A stretch of DNA of 64,000 bases, taken from contig NZ_JAIUZI010000001.1 in NCBI RefSeq assembly GCF_020171285.1, forward strand, positions 717,229-781,228, read 5' to 3'. A model generated the notes under the pieces. It saw only the letters and a program-made list of their open reading frames with translations. It was not told the origin of the DNA and ran no database searches. The translations under genes were made by a program, and so were the position numbers. Source of the DNA: Seohaeicola saemankumensis. Its GTDB lineage: Bacteria; Pseudomonadota; Alphaproteobacteria; Rhodobacterales; Rhodobacteraceae. Below, piece after piece: positions 17,511 to 25,513 of this stretch. The number at the start of each line of letters is the position of its first letter. Within the stretch, counting starts at the first letter, position 1.

Positions 17511-18019
17511 GTGAGGCTCCTCCCTCTGACGTTGACTGTTTGGCCTTCAGCAAGCCCGGATAGGGGCGGAACTGAGCATTTCCATCCTTCGCCGGATAAT
17601 AATCGTGTTTGAAAATAAGTGAATAACTTCCCGGAATGAAACGATTTGCTTGTAAAGATTTTTAGCTGCATCTTGGTTTTCTGTAAATTTCAGCATGCGG
17701 AAACTGGAAAATTCCAGCGCCGGCAAGGGATTGGGTGTCAACCGTTTGAGGTAAGGCTGTGAATGCTGCACTGCCAAATTGTGACGCCACGTGACTTTCG
17801 GCTGGGGCAGGCGGTGTGACATATTGTTTCGTTAACGGTTGGTATGCCATTTCCGCCTCGATTTGGGGCCCGAACGGGCGCGGGGGCGACTCGCCTTGCG
17901 CCGGCCCGAGTCGCCCTCGTGCCGGTGCAACCGTGTCAGGGCTTGGCAGCGCCCCATGATAACGCTAGCTTTCCAGCCAAGCGGCCCTGCAAACCGGGCC
18001 GCACGATAGGGAGAGATAA
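17511..18019. promoter_or_regulatory. Divergent acs / TRAP control region with operator-like palindrome and structured leader
   Basis: No gene is apparent in these 509 bases. The centre (17575-17720) is AT-rich and holds an inverted repeat CTGGAA-AA-TTCCAG (17704-17717). A looser CTG...CAG palindrome (CTGTAAATTTCAG) lies just before it at 17681-17693, so a regulator may bind two adjacent sites. Closer to the TRAP gene there are two strong hairpins: perfect 10-base arms at 17884-17893/17907-17916, and a long stem at 17937-17947 pairing with 17976-17989 across a 3-base bulge. A ribosome site (GGGAGAG) precedes the ATG at 18020. Promoter boxes were not assigned. Confidence 0.55.
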
Positions 18020-19036
18020 ATGAACAAGATGTTTACCGGTGCCGTCGCAGCGGCCCTGAGTGTTGCCTTTGTGTCCGAAGCGGCCGCGACGGAGTGGAAT
18101 GTTTCGGTCTGGGGCAAGCGCCGCGCCTTTACTGAGCATGTCGAAAAGCTGGGTGAGCTGCTGGCCGAAAAGACCGGTGGTGATTTCACGCTGAACATCA
18201 GCTATGGCGGCCTGTCCAAGAACCGCGAGAACCTCGACGGGATTTCCATCGGCGCCTTTGAAATGGCGCAGTTCTGTGCCGGCTACCACCCGGACAAGAA
18301 CCGTCTGATCACCGTGCTGGAATTGCCGTTCCTGGGGGTTGAGGACCTGAAACAGGAAGTGGCGGTGAGCCACGCGGTTTATGCCCACCCGGCGGTGCAG
18401 GACGAGATGTCGCAGTGGAACGCCAAGCTGCTGATGACTTCGCCGATGCCGCAGTACAACCTGGTCGGCACCGGCGAGCCGCGCGACGAGCTGGCCAAGT
18501 TCGAAGGCATGCGCGTGCGCGCCACCGGCGGCCTAGGCAAGGCGTTTGAGACCGTCGGCGCGGTGCCGACCTCGGTGACCGCGACCGAAGCCTACCAGGC
18601 GATGGAATCCGGCGTCGTCGATACGGTCGCCTTTGCCCAGCATGCGCATCTGGCCTATGGCACCATCAACCAGGCCGACTGGTGGACCGCGAACCTGAAC
18701 CCCGGCACGGTGAACTGCCCGGTGGTGGTCAACATCGACGCCTATGAAAGCCTGAGCGACGAACACCGCGCGGCGCTGGACAGCTCGGTCGATGAGGCGA
18801 TCGACCATTACCTGGCCAACTATGGCGAGCTGCTGAAGAAATGGGACGCCATCCTGGCCGAGAAGAACGTCCAGAAGGTGATGCTGTCTGACGACGAATT
18901 GGCCAAGTTCCGCGCGACGGCCGCCGCGCCGATCGCATCGGCCTGGGTCGAAAGCATGACTGCGCAGGGCCTGCCGGGTCAGGAGCTTTATGATCTCGTC
19001 CTGCAAAAACTGGCCGAGGCCAAGGGCGGCAGCTGA
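18020..19036 (+). CDS. dctP: TRAP transporter periplasmic solute-binding protein (first system)
   Basis: A 338-residue DctP-type binding protein. A signal peptide covers about residues 1-23 (cleavage near A-A-A-T-E). The family's ligand-binding arginine is present as Arg167 in G-M-R-V-R-A-T-G-G, and the helix T-E-A-Y-Q-A-M-E-S-G-V-V-D-T-V follows as usual. This arginine normally grips a carboxylate, so an organic acid is the likely ligand; identity is unknown. Two operon partners, the DctQ and DctM permeases, follow. A strong hairpin after this gene probably makes the binding protein more abundant than the permease. Confidence 0.92.
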   Translation: MNKMFTGAVAAALSVAFVSEAAATEWNVSVWGKRRAFTEHVEKLGELLAEKTGGDFTLNISYGGLSKNRENLDGISIGAFEMAQFCAGYHPDKNRLITVLELPFLGVEDLKQEVAVSHAVYAHPAVQDEMSQWNAKLLMTSPMPQYNLVGTGEPRDELAKFEGMRVRATGGLGKAFETVGAVPTSVTATEAYQAMESGVVDTVAFAQHAHLAYGTINQADWWTANLNPGTVNCPVVVNIDAYESLSDEHRAALDSSVDEAIDHYLANYGELLKKWDAILAEKNVQKVMLSDDELAKFRATAAAPIASAWVESMTAQGLPGQELYDLVLQKLAEAKGGS

Positions 19037-19069
19037 GCCGTTTCATGACGTGACCACACAAGATCCGGG

Positions 19070-19098
19070 GGGGCCGCGCCTGTCGCGCGGCCCCTTTT
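19070..19098 (+). terminator. Attenuator-like terminator between dctP and dctQ
   Basis: Perfect 10-base GC arms (19070-19079 and 19085-19094) with a 5-base loop are followed directly by TTTT. The hairpin sits 33 bases after the dctP stop and 35 bases before dctQ. In TRAP and ABC operons such a site lets most transcripts stop after the binding protein gene. Confidence 0.8.
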
Positions 19099-19133
19099 CG
19101 CAATAATCCAACGACACTTCGGGGAGACGAGGG

Positions 19134-19763
19134 ATGGCGGAAACAGCTTCGGTACTAGAAGACTCCAGCCTGCTCAGCCGGTTGGACCGGGCGCTGTTGC
19201 CGATCGAGCGGTTCTGCGCCCTGCTCAGCGGGCTGGCGATTTTTTCACTGATGTTTCTGGCGGCCTATTCGGTGACCGGGCGCAAATTCTTTGGATCGCC
19301 GATGATGGGCTACATCGACTACATCGAGGCGGCCATGCCGATCATCGCGATCATGGGGATTTCCTATGTGCAGCGCGGTGGCGGACACATTCGCATGGAT
19401 ATGGTCATCGGCGCGATGAAAGGCCGGATGCTGTGGTTCTTCGAACTGGTGTCGGTGCTGCTGATCCTGGTTCTGATCGTGGCGCTGACCTGGGGCGCCT
19501 GGGAACATTTCGCGCGCAGTTTCGACTGTGCCCGCCCTCTGTGCAGCCGTGACAGCTCCATCGACATCGGCCTGCCGACGTGGCCCTCTAAACTGGTGGT
19601 GCCGATTGCGTTTGGCGTGCTGGTGCTGCGCCTGATCCTGCAGGCGGTGGGTTATGGCCGGGCGCTGGTGCTGGGTCTGGACCGCCCGGTGGCGGTCCCG
19701 CTGACCCTGACGATCGAGGAACAGGCCATGGCAGAGGCCGGGCAACTGGAAGGGCACGACTGA
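19134..19763 (+). CDS. dctQ: TRAP transporter small permease (first system)
   Basis: A 209-residue membrane protein with four predicted helices, the DctQ layout. The pattern Y-S-V-T-G-R-K-F-F-G after helix 1 and the R-G-G-G-H-I-R-M-D turn before helix 3 are family marks. A longer-than-usual periplasmic loop around residues 125-145 holds two cysteines (D-C-A-R-P-L-C) that could form a disulphide. The last base of its stop codon is the first base of the dctM start (TGATGG), so translation is coupled. Confidence 0.88.
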   Translation: MAETASVLEDSSLLSRLDRALLPIERFCALLSGLAIFSLMFLAAYSVTGRKFFGSPMMGYIDYIEAAMPIIAIMGISYVQRGGGHIRMDMVIGAMKGRMLWFFELVSVLLILVLIVALTWGAWEHFARSFDCARPLCSRDSSIDIGLPTWPSKLVVPIAFGVLVLRLILQAVGYGRALVLGLDRPVAVPLTLTIEEQAMAEAGQLEGHD

Positions 19764-21163
19764 TGGAACCCATCGAAATCGGACTTTGGACCAGCGCAGG
19801 CATGCTGGTGATGGTGGTGCTGGGAATGCGGGTGGCCTTTGCCGCCGGGCTGGCGGGGTTCGTCGGGCTGGTCTGGCTGCGCTGGAACGGGTTCGACTAC
19901 GATCCGGACCGGCTGTGGAAAGCCATCGAGATCAGCGTGCGGATCGCCGGGCTGACCCCGCACTCCAAGGTCAGCGCCCATGTGCTGAGCCTGATCCCGG
20001 TCTTCATCCTGATCGGCTATCTTGCCTACTACGCAAACCTGACCACGGCGCTGTTCGAAGCGGCCAAACGCTGGATCGCCTGGGTTCCCGGCGGCCTGGC
20101 GGTCTCCACCGTCTTTGCGACCGCGGGCTTTGCCGCGGTGTCTGGGGCCAGCGTGGCCACCGCGGCGGTTTTTGCCCGCATCGCCATCCCGGAAATGCTG
20201 AAGGTCGGCTACAACAAGCAGTTCGCCGCAGGGGTGGTAGCCGCTGGCGGCACGCTGGCCTCGCTGATCCCGCCCTCGGCCATTCTTGTGATTTACGCAA
20301 TCATCGTTGAGCAGGATGTGGGCAAGCTGTTGCTGGCGGGGTTCATCCCGGGGGCCTTTTCCGCCGTAGTCTACGCAATACTGATCATTGGCATCGCCGT
20401 TGTGTTCAAGACCGTAGGGCCGCCGGTGCGCGGGTTCACCTGGAAGCAACGGTTTACCGCGCTGCCTCCGGCGCTGCCGATCGTGGCGGTGGTGGTGATC
20501 ATCATCTTCTTTGTCTACAACCCATTCGGCGATGCCTGGGGCACCCCGACCGAAGGCGGCGCGGTCGGGGCCTTTATCGTGTTCCTGATGGCGCTCTATC
20601 GCGGCATGCGCTGGAGCGAGTTGAAATCGGCGCTGCTGGACACAGCCAAACTGACGGTGATGATCTTCACCATCATCTGGGGCGTTCTGATCTACGTGCG
20701 CTTTCTTGGGTTTGCCGAACTGCCGGCGGCCTTTGCCGACTGGATCACATCGCTGACAATGTCGCCGATGCTGATCCTGATCTGCATCCTGCTGGCCTAT
20801 GCGGTGCTGGGCATGTTCATGGATGCCATCGGCATGCTGCTGCTGACGCTGCCGGTGGTCTACCCCGCGGTCATGGCGTTGAACGGAGGCGAAACCGTCG
20901 CGGCGGCTGACAGCGCCTTTGGCATGAGCGGCACGATGTGCGCGATCTGGTTCGGAATCCTGGTTGTGAAGATGGCCGAATTCTGCCTGATCACCCCGCC
21001 CATCGGCCTGAACTGCTTTGTCGTGGCCGGGGTTCGGCCGGACCTGAGCGTCCAGGATGTGTTTCGGGGCGTGACGCCGTTCTTTGTGGCCGACGCGGTC
21101 ACGATCGCCCTGCTCGTGGCGTTTCCCGGCATCGTGCTCTACCTGCCTTCACTGGCGGGATAG
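19763..21163 (+). CDS. dctM: TRAP transporter large permease (first system)
   Basis: A 466-residue inner-membrane protein with about 12 helices that forms the transport channel of a sodium-driven TRAP system. It is somewhat longer than typical DctM (about 425). Family elements are seen: G-A-S-V-A-T-A-A-V-F-A-R-I-A-I-P-E-M near 130, G-G-T-L-A-S-L-I-P-P-S near 165, and M-D-A-I-G-M-L-L-L-T-L-P near 353. It ends the operon, and a hairpin-rich repeat lies downstream. Confidence 0.92.
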   Translation: MEPIEIGLWTSAGMLVMVVLGMRVAFAAGLAGFVGLVWLRWNGFDYDPDRLWKAIEISVRIAGLTPHSKVSAHVLSLIPVFILIGYLAYYANLTTALFEAAKRWIAWVPGGLAVSTVFATAGFAAVSGASVATAAVFARIAIPEMLKVGYNKQFAAGVVAAGGTLASLIPPSAILVIYAIIVEQDVGKLLLAGFIPGAFSAVVYAILIIGIAVVFKTVGPPVRGFTWKQRFTALPPALPIVAVVVIIIFFVYNPFGDAWGTPTEGGAVGAFIVFLMALYRGMRWSELKSALLDTAKLTVMIFTIIWGVLIYVRFLGFAELPAAFADWITSLTMSPMLILICILLAYAVLGMFMDAIGMLLLTLPVVYPAVMALNGGETVAAADSAFGMSGTMCAIWFGILVVKMAEFCLITPPIGLNCFVVAGVRPDLSVQDVFRGVTPFFVADAVTIALLVAFPGIVLYLPSLAG

Positions 21164-21178
21164 TTCGGATCGGGGGTA

Positions 21179-21329
21179 GGGGGCTCTGCCCCCGGCGCCT
21201 GCGGGCGCCTCCCCCGGAGTATTTGAAAAGAGATGAAAGGGCGCACGCGGGCCTTCTTCTGTTCGAAAATATCCCAGGGAGTTTGAGGGACAGCGTCCCT
21301 CATCCAAACATGGAATGCGCCGAAGGCGC
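21179..21329. repeat. Hairpin-rich intergenic repeat between convergent dctM and cysK, with repeat copy 2
   Basis: Between two convergent genes there are four short hairpins in a row: GGGGGC/GCCCCC (21179-21193), GGCGCC/GGCGCC (21194-21209), GAGGGAC/GTCCCTC (21285-21301) and GCGCC/GGCGC (21317-21329). Between them lies GAGTATTTGAAAAGAGATGAAAG (21217-21239), the partner of the repeat at 10722-10743. The region may act as a two-way terminator and has the look of a dispersed genomic repeat. Confidence 0.6.
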
Positions 21330-21360
21330 GCCTCTTGGCAGCGGTGCCGGCCGGGGTCGG

Positions 21361-22347
21361 TCAGTCTTCGTCCAGACCGTCGAACAAGGCGGTCGAGATA
21401 TAGCGCTCCGAGGCGCTGGGCAGCACCGTGACAATGGTCTTGCCGGCCATATCCTCGCGTTGGGCCAGGCGCAGGGCGCAGGCCAAGGCGGCGCCGGAGG
21501 ATATCCCTGCCGGAAGGCCTTCGAGCCGGGCGGCGCGGCGGGCGGTTTCCATCGCTTCGTCGTTTCCGGCCAGCATCACTTCGTCGATCAGGCCGGTATC
21601 GAGCACATCGGGAACGAAGCCGGCGCCGATCCCCTGGATCATGTGGGGCGAATGGCTGCCGCCCGAGAGCACCGGGCTGGCCTCGGGTTCGATGGCGATG
21701 ACTTTCAGGTCCGGATTGTAGCCCTTGAGCGTGCTTCCGACGCCGGTCAGCGTGCCGCCGGTGCCCACACCCAAGATCAGCGCGTCGATCCGGCCGCCGG
21801 TGTCGGTCCAGATTTCCTCGGCGGTCGTGCGGCGGTGGATGTCGGGGTTGGCCGGGTTGCCGAATTGCCAAGGCATTACCGCGTTCTCGGTCTCGTCGAT
21901 GATCTGGCGGGCTTTTTCGACCGCGCCGTTGATGCCCTGCGCGCGCGGCGTCAGCACCAGTTCAGCGCCAAAGAACTTCATCAGCTTGCGCCGTTCGATG
22001 GAAAAGCTGTCGGGCATGGTCAGGATGCAGCGGTAGCCCTTGGCGGCGCAGGCAAAAGCGAGGCCGATTCCGGTGTTGCCGGAGGTCGGTTCGACAATGA
22101 CACTGCCGGGACCAATGGTGCCGTCGGCTTCCATCGCTTCGAGCATGGCGACGGCGATGCGGTCCTTGACGCTGGAAATCGGGTTGAAACACTCCAGTTT
22201 CACCAGCACCTCGGCTTTGCAGCCCGCGTCATCGGCCAGCCTGCCCAACCGGACAAGGGGGGTATCGCCGATGGTTTCCAGGATCGAGTTGTAGATCCGG
22301 CCCCGGCCGGGTGTGTCGAGTTGTACGGTGGTGGTTTGCGTGGTCAT
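21361..22347 (-). CDS. cysK: Cysteine synthase A (O-acetylserine sulfhydrylase)
   Basis: A 328-residue PLP enzyme making L-cysteine from O-acetylserine and sulfide in the cytoplasm. The PLP lysine is in N-P-I-S-S-V-K-D-R (Lys61). The substrate loop P-T-S-G-N-T-G-I-G-L is near 88-97 and the phosphate-binding G-V-G-T-G-G-T-L-T-G near 185. The start at 22347 is chosen because AAGGAA lies 7 bases upstream and homology begins there; the open frame extends 90 residues further without a ribosome site. The gene is isolated, convergent with the TRAP operon. Confidence 0.94.
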   Translation of the reverse strand: MTTQTTTVQLDTPGRGRIYNSILETIGDTPLVRLGRLADDAGCKAEVLVKLECFNPISSVKDRIAVAMLEAMEADGTIGPGSVIVEPTSGNTGIGLAFACAAKGYRCILTMPDSFSIERRKLMKFFGAELVLTPRAQGINGAVEKARQIIDETENAVMPWQFGNPANPDIHRRTTAEEIWTDTGGRIDALILGVGTGGTLTGVGSTLKGYNPDLKVIAIEPEASPVLSGGSHSPHMIQGIGAGFVPDVLDTGLIDEVMLAGNDEAMETARRAARLEGLPAGISSGAALACALRLAQREDMAGKTIVTVLPSASERYISTALFDGLDED

Positions 22348-22705
22348 GTGGCTGTTCCTTGTGGTGTGGGGGCTGGGCAGGACATTCTGTGGCGACAAAG
22401 GCTGGTAAGTCACCACCCAGCCTACCATCCCTGACGGCGGTGTGGGTGGCAATTTTCCGGGCGGACCGGTTGCCGCCGAACCTGCGATGCTAGGTGTCGG
22501 CATGTGCGTTCGCGCAGCGGGCTGTGCCAAGATCGAGATCATGTTCGACAGGGGCAAGGTCTGGAGGGGCGTGGCAACCTGTTTTGGCGAATGGACAAAG
22601 GTCTTCCTATCGGCCATCGCCCTCGCGGCAACCGTCCTCTGTGGGTTTTGAATCCTGACTTACAAAAGCGATCTGCAATCGGAGGAGACGTTGTCGGCGG
22701 TCTGA
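22348..22705. other. Gene-free stretch upstream of cysK
   Basis: About 360 bases between the cysK start and the 3' end of the LysR gene. It must contain the cysK promoter. It has no convincing ORF: short frames on the plus strand (for example 22442-22651) lack a ribosome site and resemble nothing known. No riboswitch or palindrome was recognised. Confidence 0.5.
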
Positions 22706-23668
22706 TTAGTCCTTGATCGAATTTATCGAAGCAATCGGCCAGGAAGGGGACAGGCGGTGATCGAACTCGCGTTTGCTGATCTCGACGATCTTGTCGGCAA
22801 GGCTTGGCACGGCGGGGTGCTGCACCCGCCCGTGCCGGCGCACGATATGCCAGATGCCGTCGATCCCGAGTTCGACCGGGATGCGTTTGAGAACCCCAAG
22901 CGCCAGCGCATTCCGAACGGCGCCCGGCGTGGTCAGCAAGATCAGGTCGCTTTCGATAGCGGCGTCGCGCAGCACCGCGATGTTGTGACTGTCAATCGCG
23001 ACGATCGGTTCGGACGACCTGATATCCCGCCCCACCTTCTGAGCCAGCGCGTGCACCACCGCTTCGGGGAAATGGGTGCCCGCGAATTTGTAGCGCGCGA
23101 GATCGGTCGGTTTCGGTTGGCGAATGTTCAGGATCGGATGTCCGGCCCGGCAAAAGGCCCACCCCGTTTGCGGCGGCAACAGGGTCAGGTCCAGATCATC
23201 GGTCAGGTCCGGCAGATCGCGATCGTCGGCGACGATCAGGTCCAGCATCTCGTCCTGCAACCCGGCAAGCAGATCGTGGGTTTCGGCGATGATCAGGTCC
23301 AGCTTTACGTTGGGGTGGGCATCATGCCACTCGGCGATGATCGGCCCGGCAAGCGAGGTCGAGAAAATAGGTGGCATGCCCACCCGGACATGGCCGCTCT
23401 GGCCCGTGCCTAGGTTCGCCAGTTCCTGTTCGAGGTTGCGCGTTTCAAACAGGATGGCCTCAACACGCGCGAGGATCGTGCGCCCCGCCGAGGTCAGTCG
23501 AACCGGTCGCGTAGAGCGTTCAAACAAGGTGAGGTCAAGCCGGGTTTCAAGGCTGCGAATCGAGTTGCTCAGCGCCGGTTGCGAGATGTTGGCGAGTTCG
23601 GCGGCGCGGGCGAAGCTGCCTTCGTGGGCGACCAGTTTGAAGTGATTGAGCTGTGTCAGGTTCTGCAT
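22706..23668 (-). CDS. LysR-family transcriptional regulator
   Basis: A 320-residue regulator. The N-terminal winged helix-turn-helix is clear (residues 3-62: F-A-R-A-A-E-L-A-N-I-S-Q-P-A-L-S as recognition region, then L-E-T-R-L-D-L-T-L-F-E-R). The remainder is the two-lobe effector-binding domain. The start at 23668 is preferred; the longer frame has 33 extra residues outside the family fold. It is divergent from the TRAP/catabolic operon at 23870, the classic LysR layout, so it probably activates that operon in response to the transported compound or a product. A 17-base palindrome lies between the genes. Confidence 0.9.
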   Translation of the reverse strand: MQNLTQLNHFKLVAHEGSFARAAELANISQPALSNSIRSLETRLDLTLFERSTRPVRLTSAGRTILARVEAILFETRNLEQELANLGTGQSGHVRVGMPPIFSTSLAGPIIAEWHDAHPNVKLDLIIAETHDLLAGLQDEMLDLIVADDRDLPDLTDDLDLTLLPPQTGWAFCRAGHPILNIRQPKPTDLARYKFAGTHFPEAVVHALAQKVGRDIRSSEPIVAIDSHNIAVLRDAAIESDLILLTTPGAVRNALALGVLKRIPVELGIDGIWHIVRRHGRVQHPAVPSLADKIVEISKREFDHRLSPSWPIASINSIKD

Positions 23669-23764
23669 CTGGGCCCTCGCTTGTGCGAAATTCTGCGAAT
23701 GACGCAACGTCCGAAGGACCGTGCGCGCCGGTAACCCCCGGAAACAAGGAGGGAATACCAATAA

Positions 23765-23781
23765 CATTCACACTGTGAATG
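23765..23781. promoter_or_regulatory. Operator-like palindrome between LysR gene and TRAP operon
   Basis: CATTCACA-C-TGTGAATG is a perfect inverted repeat with 8-base arms and one central base. A related half site GTGAATG follows at 23806-23812. It sits about 97 bases from the LysR start and about 90 bases from the TRAP start, in an AT-rich stretch, so it is a good candidate for the binding site of the divergent LysR protein. Confidence 0.65.
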
Positions 23782-23869
23782 AAAGATATCAAAAAGTAAA
23801 TTTGCGTGAATGTAATTCGCCCCCGATGTTTGCCGCGACGGGCCCAGCGCCCGGATCGGAGGAAACATC

Positions 23870-24880
23870 ATGACACTATTGAAATCACTTGCAGCCGCAG
23901 GACTGGTCGCGCTGGCATCGACCACCGCACTGCAGGCGGAAACCGTTCTGAAACTGGCAACCGCGGCGCCCGAACAAACGCCGTGGGGTGCGCAGGTCAA
24001 CCGGCTGGCCGAGGCCATTGCCAAGGAAAGCGACGGTCGCCTCAAGGTCGAACCCTACTTTAACTCGCAGCTCGGCTCCGAGAACGACACGCTGGCGCGA
24101 CTGGCGCGCGGGCGGATCGAAATGGGTCTGTTCACCGTGTCGGCAGCGGGCCAGCAGGCCCCCGAGGTCGGGCTGATGCAGCTTTACGGCTATTTCGACG
24201 ACAATGATCAGCGCGCCTGTGTGCAGGACAACCACCTGACCGACGAAATCCGCGCCCGCCTGTCGCCCAAGGGGGTCTATTTCGGGTCCTGGGCCGAGGT
24301 CGGCAACGGGTATCTGTGGTCGGACCGCGAGATCACCAGCGTCGAGGAACTCAAGGGGCTCAAGGTCGGCATATCGGTTAACAAGATCAACACCGAGCAC
24401 TGGAAGGTCTTTGGCTCGAACCCGGTGCCGCTGAGCCCCGGCGAGGTCGCCTCGGCCGCGTCGACCGGCCTGATCGACATGTACCCGACCGTCTACACCT
24501 TTGCGATCCCTTCGGGGCTGAGCAAGATCTACCCGGTGGTCAGCGAATACAACTATGCCAACGGTCCCGGCATGTTCGCGGTCAGCCAGCGCGTCATGGA
24601 CCGGCTGAGCGACGAGGATCAGGCCGCCGTCAAGCGCGCCTTTGCCGATCCCGCGTTCAGCTCGAAAGCCATCATGGACGAAATCTTTGCCTTTGAGGAC
24701 AAGATGCGCGCCCTGCATGAATCCCAAGGCGGCAAGGTCGTGCGCCTGAACGACGCGCAGATCGCGGATATCCGTGGCAAGCTGCCGCCGTGGTGGGAGG
24801 CGATGGCCGCCGATTATGGAGATGAGGGTGCTGCCCTTCTCAAGCTGCTGGAAGACGCCAAGGCCGCCTGCAAAGGCTGA
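23870..24880 (+). CDS. dctP: TRAP transporter solute-binding protein (second system), lacking the usual ligand arginine
   Basis: A 336-residue DctP-type protein with a signal peptide (about residues 1-23, ending L-Q-A-E). The overall pattern is that of the family (T-P-W-G near 37, L-K-G-L-K-V at 161-166, G-L-I-D-M-Y-P-T near 180). At the position where most TRAP binding proteins have the carboxylate-gripping arginine (K-I/V-R), this protein reads L-K-V-G-I-S, with Gly167. The first system in this window keeps Arg167 at the equivalent place. The ligand may therefore not be a simple carboxylate, or may be held differently. It is the first gene of the LysR-linked catabolic operon. Confidence 0.9.
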   Translation: MTLLKSLAAAGLVALASTTALQAETVLKLATAAPEQTPWGAQVNRLAEAIAKESDGRLKVEPYFNSQLGSENDTLARLARGRIEMGLFTVSAAGQQAPEVGLMQLYGYFDDNDQRACVQDNHLTDEIRARLSPKGVYFGSWAEVGNGYLWSDREITSVEELKGLKVGISVNKINTEHWKVFGSNPVPLSPGEVASAASTGLIDMYPTVYTFAIPSGLSKIYPVVSEYNYANGPGMFAVSQRVMDRLSDEDQAAVKRAFADPAFSSKAIMDEIFAFEDKMRALHESQGGKVVRLNDAQIADIRGKLPPWWEAMAADYGDEGAALLKLLEDAKAACKG

Positions 24881-24958
24881 GCCTGGCGACGCAAAGCCAA
24901 CGCTGCCGCCCTGCCACCATCGGTCGGGGCGGCGTCCCCCTAGCGGAAAGCCAGAAAA

Positions 24959-25513
24959 ATGACAGACCAACCCGTCCCCGTGCTGGTGTCGACGCTTCTG
25001 AAGGCATGGCACCTTCTTGAACGCTGGATCGCCGTGATCGCCTTTTCGCTGATCGGTGCCCTGATCTTTGCCGATGTGGCCGGGCGGGAATTCGTCGGGC
25101 CGGTGGGAACCCTGCTGGGGTTCGACATGGGATCGACCGGTGTCTACGGCGCACGCAAGATTTCGCTTTTCCTTTTGGTCATCGGTGCCTTTGCCGGGCT
25201 TGGGGTCAGCGTTGCAACCGGTACGCAGATCGTGCCGCGCATCGCCTTTAACTGGGTTCCGGCAAGCTGGGCGCCGCATGTGGATCGCCTCGCCAACTTG
25301 CTGAGCGGCTTGGTTTTTGTCGCTGTCACCTACTACGGCTGGGTTTTTGTCAGCGCCTCGCGCGAGATCGGCACGGTGATGCCGGGTCTCGATACGCCGG
25401 TCTGGGTTTTCCAGGCCGCCATTCCGATCGGCTTTCTGTCCGCCGCTGTTCGCTACTTCATCTTTGCCCTCTGGCCCGCATCGGCCCCCGAACGCGAGGA
25501 GACCCCGGAATGA
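24959..25513 (+). CDS. dctQ: TRAP transporter small permease (second system)
   Basis: A 184-residue membrane protein with four predicted helices in the DctQ layout (A-D-V-A-G-R-E-F after helix 1; A-R-K-I-S-L-F-L-L-V in helix 2). It follows the binding-protein gene by 78 bases, and its end overlaps the dctM start by 4 bases (ATGA). Confidence 0.87.
   Translation: MTDQPVPVLVSTLLKAWHLLERWIAVIAFSLIGALIFADVAGREFVGPVGTLLGFDMGSTGVYGARKISLFLLVIGAFAGLGVSVATGTQIVPRIAFNWVPASWAPHVDRLANLLSGLVFVAVTYYGWVFVSASREIGTVMPGLDTPVWVFQAAIPIGFLSAAVRYFIFALWPASAPEREETPE

Noticed and set aside
15150..17612. An 820-codon plus-strand frame opposite acs
   Set aside because: Antisense shadow of acs. The acs motifs and catalytic lysine are unambiguous on the other strand.
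17547..17822. A 91-codon minus-strand frame in the acs/TRAP control region
   Set aside because: The region is an AT-rich control region with palindromes, and the frame lacks a ribosome site and family features.
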